In this document: piece after piece, positions 59,084-64,000 of the stretch | How the letters are laid out: each line of letters begins with the position of its first letter | How positions within the stretch are numbered: the stretch's first letter is position 1 | Assembly (NCBI RefSeq): GCF_900604945.1 | Contig: NZ_UWPB01000001.1 | Span: 1,178,001 to 1,242,000 of the forward strand | DNA: 64,000 nt | Source of the DNA: Ruminococcus sp. Marseille-P6503 | GTDB lineage: Bacteria > Bacillota > Clostridia > Oscillospirales > Ruminococcaceae | Direction: 5' to 3' | Notes under the pieces: generated by a model | Seen by the model: only the letters and a program-made list of their open reading frames with translations | Database searches by the model: none | Told to the model about the DNA's origin: nothing | Translations under genes and position numbers: made by a program

Positions 59084-59986
59084 TCATGATCCTACTATTG
59101 TTCCTCCGTTTGGATGAAGCACCTGACCAGTCATGTAGCTTGAATCGTCAGAAGCAAGAAATACATAGCATGGCGAAACCTCACAGGGCTGACCAGCTCT
59201 CATCATAGGTACCTTTGATGTTTTAGCGCCGAAGGTCTTTACTTCTTCAGCTGAAAACGATGCAGGTATCAGCGGTGTCCAAATAGGACCGGGAGCAACC
59301 GCGTTGACTCTTATTCCTTTTTCTGCAAGCGACTGTGAGAGCGATCTTGTCAAAGATACTATCGCGCCTTTAGTCGAGCTGTAATCAATTAGATCCTTAT
59401 TACCTTGGTATGCAGTTACAGACGCAGTATTTATTATGCAGCATCCCTTTCTCATGTAAGGCAGAGCGTATTGTATAAGATAAAAGAATGAAAATACATT
59501 ATTTCTGAAAGTCAATTCAAGCTGTTCATGAGAAATATCAAGAATACTTCTCTGAACAAACTGAACTGCATGATTATTAACCAGAATATCAAGCTTGCCA
59601 AAACAGTCTACTGTTTTTTCTACGCATTGTTTGGCAAATTGGGGATTCTTTAAATCTCCTTGTATAAGTAGGCACTTTCCTCCAAGCTGTTTTATTCTTT
59701 CGGCTGTTTCCTTTGCGTCTTGTTCCTCGTCATAGTAAACAATCGCGGCGTTTGCTCCTTCTTTTACAAAATCATACGCAACAGCTCTTCCTATGCCGCT
59801 GTCTCCTCCGGTAATCAAAGCGGTTTTATTTTCAAGCTTGCGGCAGCTTTTACCGCATTCAGAAATTGGTCTGGGTTTCATTAAGTATTCCAGTCCGGGC
59901 TGCTTATTCTGGCGCTGCGGCGGAAAAGAAATCGGAATTTCTCTGCAATCGGTCATGTAACCATAGTTATTGTTATTTTTCATCAT
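59084..59986 (-). CDS. SDR-family oxidoreductase, YdaD/GsP39-like
   Basis: 300 residues, long-form short-chain dehydrogenase: N-terminal extension with PISFPPQRQNKQPG, cofactor motif TGGDSGIGRAVA, VNNHA, catalytic Ser in INTASVTAYQG, YSSTKGA (Tyr and Lys) and APGPIWTPLIP. Relatives in Bacillus are general-stress proteins. The gene is more AT-rich than genes in the first 58 kb, so it may be a newcomer. AAGGAGG precedes the ATG. Confidence 0.92.
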   Translation of the reverse strand: MMKNNNNYGYMTDCREIPISFPPQRQNKQPGLEYLMKPRPISECGKSCRKLENKTALITGGDSGIGRAVAYDFVKEGANAAIVYYDEEQDAKETAERIKQLGGKCLLIQGDLKNPQFAKQCVEKTVDCFGKLDILVNNHAVQFVQRSILDISHEQLELTFRNNVFSFFYLIQYALPYMRKGCCIINTASVTAYQGNKDLIDYSSTKGAIVSLTRSLSQSLAEKGIRVNAVAPGPIWTPLIPASFSAEEVKTFGAKTSKVPMMRAGQPCEVSPCYVFLASDDSSYMTGQVLHPNGGTIVGS

Positions 59987-60128
59987 AAATACCTCCTTGA
60001 TATTATTTTATACAGTTACCTGTTAAAATGTAACGAGGTTTTGAGTTGTTAACGTATATTTTCATTTCATATCTACGTTAATTGGGTATATCTATTCCGT
60101 AAAAAGTAATACTAATTACGGTGATAAT

Positions 60129-60368
60129 ATGGTAAGAAAGGTTTATGTTGAGGTAACGGCAAAGTTTGATACAGAGGGAAACATAACTCCGCTTTCCGTA
60201 ACATGGGAGGACGGTACGGTTTATGAGATCGACAGAATTCTTGACAAACGCAGGGCGGCAAGTCTTAAAGCGGGAGGTATCGGAATGAGGTATACCTGCC
60301 GCATTTCAGGTCAGCGGTCCTATTTGTATTATGAGGAGCCAAGATGGTTTGTTGAGGGGAAAAGGTAA
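60129..60368 (+). CDS. Small conserved protein, unknown function
   Basis: 79 residues: VYVEVTAKFDTEGNITPLSVTWEDG, YEIDRILDKRRAASLKAGGIGMRYTCRISGQ, LYYEEPRWFVEGK. I recognise this as a conserved small beta-rich protein of Clostridia but know no function. Weak SD (GGTGATA). A terminator follows. Confidence 0.75.
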   Translation: MVRKVYVEVTAKFDTEGNITPLSVTWEDGTVYEIDRILDKRRAASLKAGGIGMRYTCRISGQRSYLYYEEPRWFVEGKR

Positions 60369-60381
60369 TTTGGATAAAATT

Positions 60382-60417
60382 AAGGATACAGCGTTTATTT
60401 TAGCTGTATCCTTTTGT
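60382..60417. terminator. Terminator
   Basis: AAGGATACAGC / GCTGTATCCTT stem, then TTTTG; between the small gene and the convergent Rpn fragment. Confidence 0.85.
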
Positions 60418-60422
60418 TTCTG

Positions 60423-60891
60423 TTATTTATTAAGAGCGGCTTTTATCATATCGTCCGACAAGCCAAGCTCTTTTAACCTTGCTGCGATATTGGCTCTTTC
60501 TTCTTCTTTACCTTTTTCTATACCAATTCTTTCGCCTTTTTCTATGCCGATTCTTTCGCCTTTTTCTATGCCGATTCTTTCGCCTTTTTCCATACCTATC
60601 TGCTCGCCCTCACGCCTTGCATGACCTAACGCGCTGGCTTCATCGTGCAGCGCCTTTTCTCTTAATCTCGCAAGCTCCTGTATCTTTTCATCCTCGCTCA
60701 TCTGGTGTATTACCATTACCGCTTTCTGTATCTCCGGCACATTTGTCTGTCTCAGCATTTCCAGTTCCTCCTCGCTCTCCGCGTTTATCAGTTGGAGCCA
60801 CAGCTCCATGCGGTTATTCTTATTTATTTTCTTGTTTATCTTTTTAAGCTCAAAAAAGTGTATCGCGCACTTTGGTGCTATACTAAAAAAG
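60423..60891 (-). pseudogene. Rpn-type PD-(D/E)XK nuclease/transposase, C-terminal fragment
   Basis: The C-terminal part of a Rpn/PD-(D/E)XK family protein is visible: AIHFFELKKI, WLQLINAESEEELEMLRQTNVPEIQKA, EDEKIQELARLREKALHDEASAL, then three GERIGIEK repeats (24-base DNA units) and a conserved tail RLKELGLSDDMIKAAL. The nuclease core is missing: the frame reaches the left end of the IS3 element at 60892, and the missing part is not seen beyond the element. Upstream in-frame codons belong to the IS. Confidence 0.8.
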
Positions 60892-60941
60892 TGGACAGCA
60901 AAATACGAAAGAGGTATAATAATAAAAAAGGAGAGAATCAC

Positions 60942-61226
60942 ATGGAAAACACCAAGTATACAGAGGAATTCAAGCAAAGCATAGTAAGCTTGTATGAATC
61001 CGGAAAAAGCAGCGCGCAGATATGCAAAGAATACGGAATGAGCAGTTCCACGTTGCATAAATGGATCAAAAAATATACAAAAGTCCAGGTTTCAGAAACT
61101 GAAACCATGACCATGGCTGAAATCAAAAAAATGCAAAAGAAATTAGCCTTGCTTGAGGAGGAAAATATCATATTAAAAAAAGCGATGGCTATCTTCTCAA
61201 GGGAATCCGGGAAAGAGTCGAACTGA
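60942..61226 (+). CDS. IS3 transposase OrfA
   Basis: 94 residues: helix-turn-helix (YTEEFKQSIVSLYESGKSSAQICKEYGMSSSTLHKWIKKY) and a leucine-zipper-like helix (KKMQKKLALLEEENIILKKAMAI-type). It binds the IS ends. AAAGGAG precedes ATG 60942. The run A7G at 61175-61182 is a -1 slippery site that joins it to orfB. Confidence 0.93.
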   Translation: MENTKYTEEFKQSIVSLYESGKSSAQICKEYGMSSSTLHKWIKKYTKVQVSETETMTMAEIKKMQKKLALLEEENIILKKAMAIFSRESGKESN

Positions 61227-61273
61227 TTACCCGGCTTTCAAAGGAGCATTCCATCAAACTTCTGTGCAAAGTT

Positions 61274-62080
61274 TTGAAGGTAGCCAGAAGCACATATTAC
61301 AGCATTTTAAATCATAAAGCGTCCGGCCGTGAAATAGAAAACAATACTCTTAAGTCAAAAATATTCAAAATTTACTGTGATAATCGAAAAGTATATGGAT
61401 GCATAAAAATCACCCGTATATTGCGAGACAACGGTTATCCGAAATTAAGTGTAAACCGTGTTTCAAGACTTATGAAACAGCTCGGTATCAGATCTGTAAC
61501 TATCAGAAAATTCAAGAATTACCGAAATAAGCAAAATGAACATTCTGAACTTAAAAATCTGGTGAATCAGAATTTTTCCGCTCAAAAGCCAAATCAGATA
61601 TGGCTTTCAGATATTACGTATATCCACACCGTAAAGCATGGCTGGACTTACCTTGCGAGCGTTCTGGATGTTTGTACAAGAAAAATCGTCGGTTACAGTT
61701 ATGGAAGAAAAATGGATCGTTCTCTTGTTATTTCCGCGCTTACAAAAGCATGGCAAAATCAGAACTATCCGAATAATGTTATTCTTCACAGCGATCGCGG
61801 AAGCCAGTATACTTCTTCTGAATATATTGCGGCCGCCGAGAGGATGGGCTTCAGGCTTTCATACAGTAAAAAAGGCTGTCCTTTTGATAACGCTCCCATG
61901 GAATCTTTTCATTCTGTTTTGAAGAAGGAAGAAGTCTACCTGAAACACTATTCTTCTTTCGACGAGGCTAAAATCAGACTTTTTGATTATATTAATGGCT
62001 TTTATAATCGTAATCGCGTTCACTCGTCTATTAATTACTTGTCGCCCGTTCAATTTGAAAAATCTTTACTTCAATCTTAA
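61274..62080 (+). CDS. IS3 transposase OrfB (integrase core)
   Basis: 268 residues from a TTG. HTH_21 region (YGCIKITRILRDNGYPKLSVNRVSRLM), then a DDE domain: Asp in WLSDITYI, Asp in ILHSDRGSQYTS, Glu in CPFDNAPMESFHSVLK. Reading back from 61274 in the same frame there is no stop to the A-run at 61175, so the active product is the OrfAB fusion by -1 frameshifting. All three catalytic residues are present, so it may be active. Confidence 0.94.
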   Translation: MKVARSTYYSILNHKASGREIENNTLKSKIFKIYCDNRKVYGCIKITRILRDNGYPKLSVNRVSRLMKQLGIRSVTIRKFKNYRNKQNEHSELKNLVNQNFSAQKPNQIWLSDITYIHTVKHGWTYLASVLDVCTRKIVGYSYGRKMDRSLVISALTKAWQNQNYPNNVILHSDRGSQYTSSEYIAAAERMGFRLSYSKKGCPFDNAPMESFHSVLKKEEVYLKHYSSFDEAKIRLFDYINGFYNRNRVHSSINYLSPVQFEKSLLQS

Positions 62081-62240
62081 TCCTTTTCGCCTTTTTCTGT
62101 CCAGATTATTGACTATGGTTCAGCCTCCGTTACGTCTGTTTTCCGTCCTTTTTCTAACTTCATTATATCATACTATGCCAATCATTGCAAGCTTTATAAA
62201 AGTAAATTTTACTTCGGTCCCAGTGGAGCCGAAGTTAATA

Positions 62241-62275
62241 AAACAAGGGCACAGATAACTGTACCCTTGTTTTTG
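62241..62275. terminator. Terminator
   Basis: AACAAGGG...CCCTTGTT stem with GTAC/ACAG inside, then five T; between the IS and the convergent surface-protein gene. Confidence 0.8.
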
Positions 62276-62334
62276 CTTTCAGCGCTAAAGTCAAGTCGGA
62301 AGCATTGAAATAAACCATGAAGATGTAAAGGAGG

Positions 62335-64000
62335 TTACTTCTTTCTTGAGGCGATAACGCCGATTGCTGACAACAGAATTATTCCCGCTGCCGCAGCCGA
62401 AGCTGCTCCGGTGTTGGGGTTTGACGTTCCGCCGGCTCCTGAGTTATTGGCATTTTCTGTTATCCCCGCCTTACTGTCGGAGCCGGCGGAATCCGTCTTT
62501 GACGTGATGTCGTTTGACGAATCGTCGGTTTTGCTTGACGAATCATCGGTCTTTGAGCTTGATTCATCGTCTGTTTTTGATGACGAATCTGCGTCTGTAT
62601 CGGACGAGCTTTCGGAATCTGGCGTTGATTCTGAATCAGGAGTTGATTCTGATGAAGGCTCTGACGAGGAAACGTCCGTCTTTTCAACCAGACCCGCAAC
62701 AGCCGTTTCAAGCGCTGTTTTAGCGGCTTCGATATCTGCCTTTTCAGAATCCTCCGGCAATTCCTTTGCCGCTGTCAAAGCTGTTGTCAGTTCCGCATAG
62801 CTGTCCTCGGTGTAATCAGAAGCTTCAATTTTTTCAGCTTCCGCTATTGCCGCTTTCAGTTCGTCAAGCGCGATAGTTCTGTCGGTTACGGTTTTCAGCG
62901 CTGTGCCCATATCGTCTATAAGCTCTATTTTTGTTACCGCGAATACATAATCGGCAGCCGATTCCCATGAATATGTGCTTGCAAATATTTTTATGCTGTC
63001 GCCGGATTTTATTGCGGAGGTTAAAGGAAGATCGACTGTACAGCCTTCAGCTCCGTTAGTGTATGAATTGTCCGTTCCGGTGAATTTCATATAATCCTCT
63101 GCTCCGTTTATTGCCGCCTTAACTTCTATTGTACAATAAGGATTGAACGAAACATCTTCGGCACAATCAAAGGTTATTCTTATTTTCGTCGCTCCCGCTG
63201 TATTTTCATCAGCGGTAAAGTCCGCCGCTGTTACCTCTTTTCCGCCTGTATATATTTTTGCGAACGGATCTCCGGCTTCTTCCTTTGTATCTGTTTTTGT
63301 CGTAAGTCCGTCAATCGCTTTTTGAAGCGCCTCGCTTTCAGCATTATATTCAGACCTGAGCTTATCTGCCGAAGCAGTTTCCTTTGCTGATAAAATAGCT
63401 GTCTGCAAAGCTTCCCAGCTTGCTGAGGAATAATTGCTGTTTTCTATTTTTTCAGCAGAAGCTATCAGACTTTCGAGAGCCGCTTTCTGTTCGCTTGCGT
63501 CGTTTTTTACAAGAAGATTTCTGAAATCATTCATTTCCTTTGTCATCTGGTCTATTTCTTCCTGTGTCGCAAATATGGTATTTCCTTTTCCCTGAAGCAT
63601 ATTATTAGCTCTTGTATACAAAGCGTTTGCACTTGATAAGCTTGAAGCCGTATAATCGTCTGCGGAAAGCTCAGCATACCAGCTTTCGTAATTCGTTACC
63701 GCTTTCAGAAGATTACCCTTTACGGTCTGAGGAATTTCCTTAACGTCATTCCGAGCCGTTATCAGGGCTTCAACTTCGTTGTTGACTTCTTCCTGCGTCG
63801 CCTTATCATTATTATACAGAGCTTTGGCGTTTTCAAGTTCCTTTTCAAGCAGGGATATATTTACATATTTTGTTTTATCAATTCCCGACAGAAAGCTTTC
63901 TATCTCGGATATTTTGGCTGCCAAAGCTGTTTTATCTGTTTTTTTCACAACGTTAGTCAGCGCTGTTAATAAATCAAGAAGCGCATTATTTACATCGTCC
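62335..64000 (-). CDS. FIVAR-repeat surface protein with NPNTG sorting signal, 5' end outside window
   Basis: The frame is open to the right edge, so the N-terminus is missing; the GTG at 63948 is internal. It has several FIVAR-like helical repeats (for example ALYNNDKATQEEVNNEVEAL; NSNYSSASWEALQTAI; ASDYTEDSYAELTTAL), a beta-sandwich of about 130 residues in the middle (ATKIRITFDCAEDVSF), a long Ser/Asp/Glu/Lys linker, and a C-terminal sortase signal: NPNTG, hydrophobic helix, RKK. It is an anchored cell-surface protein, possibly binding glycans. Confidence 0.88.
   Translation of the reverse strand, partial: DDVNNALLDLLTALTNVVKKTDKTALAAKISEIESFLSGIDKTKYVNISLLEKELENAKALYNNDKATQEEVNNEVEALITARNDVKEIPQTVKGNLLKAVTNYESWYAELSADDYTASSLSSANALYTRANNMLQGKGNTIFATQEEIDQMTKEMNDFRNLLVKNDASEQKAALESLIASAEKIENSNYSSASWEALQTAILSAKETASADKLRSEYNAESEALQKAIDGLTTKTDTKEEAGDPFAKIYTGGKEVTAADFTADENTAGATKIRITFDCAEDVSFNPYCTIEVKAAINGAEDYMKFTGTDNSYTNGAEGCTVDLPLTSAIKSGDSIKIFASTYSWESAADYVFAVTKIELIDDMGTALKTVTDRTIALDELKAAIAEAEKIEASDYTEDSYAELTTALTAAKELPEDSEKADIEAAKTALETAVAGLVEKTDVSSSEPSSESTPDSESTPDSESSSDTDADSSSKTDDESSSKTDDSSSKTDDSSNDITSKTDSAGSDSKAGITENANNSGAGGTSNPNTGAASAAAAGIILLSAIGVIASRKK

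Larger units (their letters stand above)
60892..62103 (+). mobile_element. IS3-family insertion sequence (IS150-like)
   Basis: 1212 bp. Imperfect terminal inverted repeats start TGGACAG at 60892 and end CTGTCCA at 62103, with shared AAAA and CGAAA blocks inside. It holds orfA and orfB with an A-rich frameshift site between them. No target-site duplication is evident (AAG left, GAT right), which suggests later rearrangement. Confidence 0.88.

Noticed and set aside
60508-60600. Short tandem repeats as a CRISPR array
   Set aside because: The 24-base units are contiguous without spacers and code for GERIGIEK repeats in the Rpn fragment.
62411-62800. Ser/Glu/Val-rich plus-strand frame opposite the surface protein
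   Set aside because: It is the shadow of the Ser/Asp linker of the minus-strand gene and has no SD or separate promoter.

Overview
The window reads as a chromosome segment of a gut Clostridia species of the Ruminococcus / Oscillospiraceae kind. The basis is an informed impression, not a search: low-GC Gram-positive gene sets (YaaT, DarA, PolA without a recognisable proofreading site, PhoP/PhoR with a Na/Pi symporter, WYL regulators, DHHW/MBOAT acetylation genes), many lipoproteins with Ser/Asp-rich linkers, a sortase signal of the NPNTG type, and GC-rich third codon positions combined with AT-rich promoters. Genes are dense, SD sequences are clear (AGGAGG variants), and GTG and TTG starts are frequent.

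Layout. 1-9.9 kb (minus strand): a partial zinc-ribbon membrane protein, then a complete phosphate-starvation regulon pstS-pstC-pstA-pstB-phoU-[Pho box]-Na/Pi symporter-phoP-phoR. PstS is circularly permuted. 10-15.7 kb (plus): an MFS transporter and an envelope O-acetylation locus (SGNH protein, DUF4358 lipoprotein, MBOAT, DHHW). 15.7-16.0 kb: a noncoding tandem repeat. 16-26 kb (plus): RecQ, tRNA-dihydrouridine synthase, RsmI, a TIGR04076 protein, RimI, TrmN6, TsaD, DNA polymerase I and a GyrI-like protein. 26-29 kb (minus): a YfhO-family membrane protein.

29.0-36.9 kb (minus): the most unusual region, a compact phage-derived cassette: small terminase, large terminase, portal, prohead protease, major capsid protein, connector, two small tail-type proteins, a baseplate-hub-like protein with an apparent ACG start, and a cell-wall amidase. 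I see no integrase, repressor, replication, holin or tape-measure gene and no attachment repeats, so it looks like a domesticated particle or gene-transfer-agent-like locus rather than a complete prophage. A structured RNA-like element lies antisense inside it, and a homologous copy lies at 57.7 kb behind its own promoter.

37-47 kb: GNAT, TcdA, a TtcA-type tRNA thiolase with a long Glu-Pro-Asp repeat tail, a two-component pair (plus), then a minus-strand operon (phage-type coiled-coil protein and sigma-like HTH protein behind a LexA-box-like site, PLP decarboxylase, membrane protein, DarA, HolB, YaaT). 47-59 kb: DUF896 and WYL regulator, a 25-residue membrane peptide, a duplicated-domain lipoprotein, xylose isomerase with a palindromic operator, a heterodimeric ABC exporter, a sugar O-acetyltransferase, ApgM and a second DUF4358 lipoprotein. 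59-64 kb: more AT-rich accessory DNA with an SDR stress oxidoreductase, a small conserved protein, a truncated Rpn-type nuclease, an intact IS3-family element and the C-terminal part of a FIVAR-repeat surface protein.

No tRNA, rRNA or CRISPR array was recognised. All family names come from reading motifs; no database search was run.
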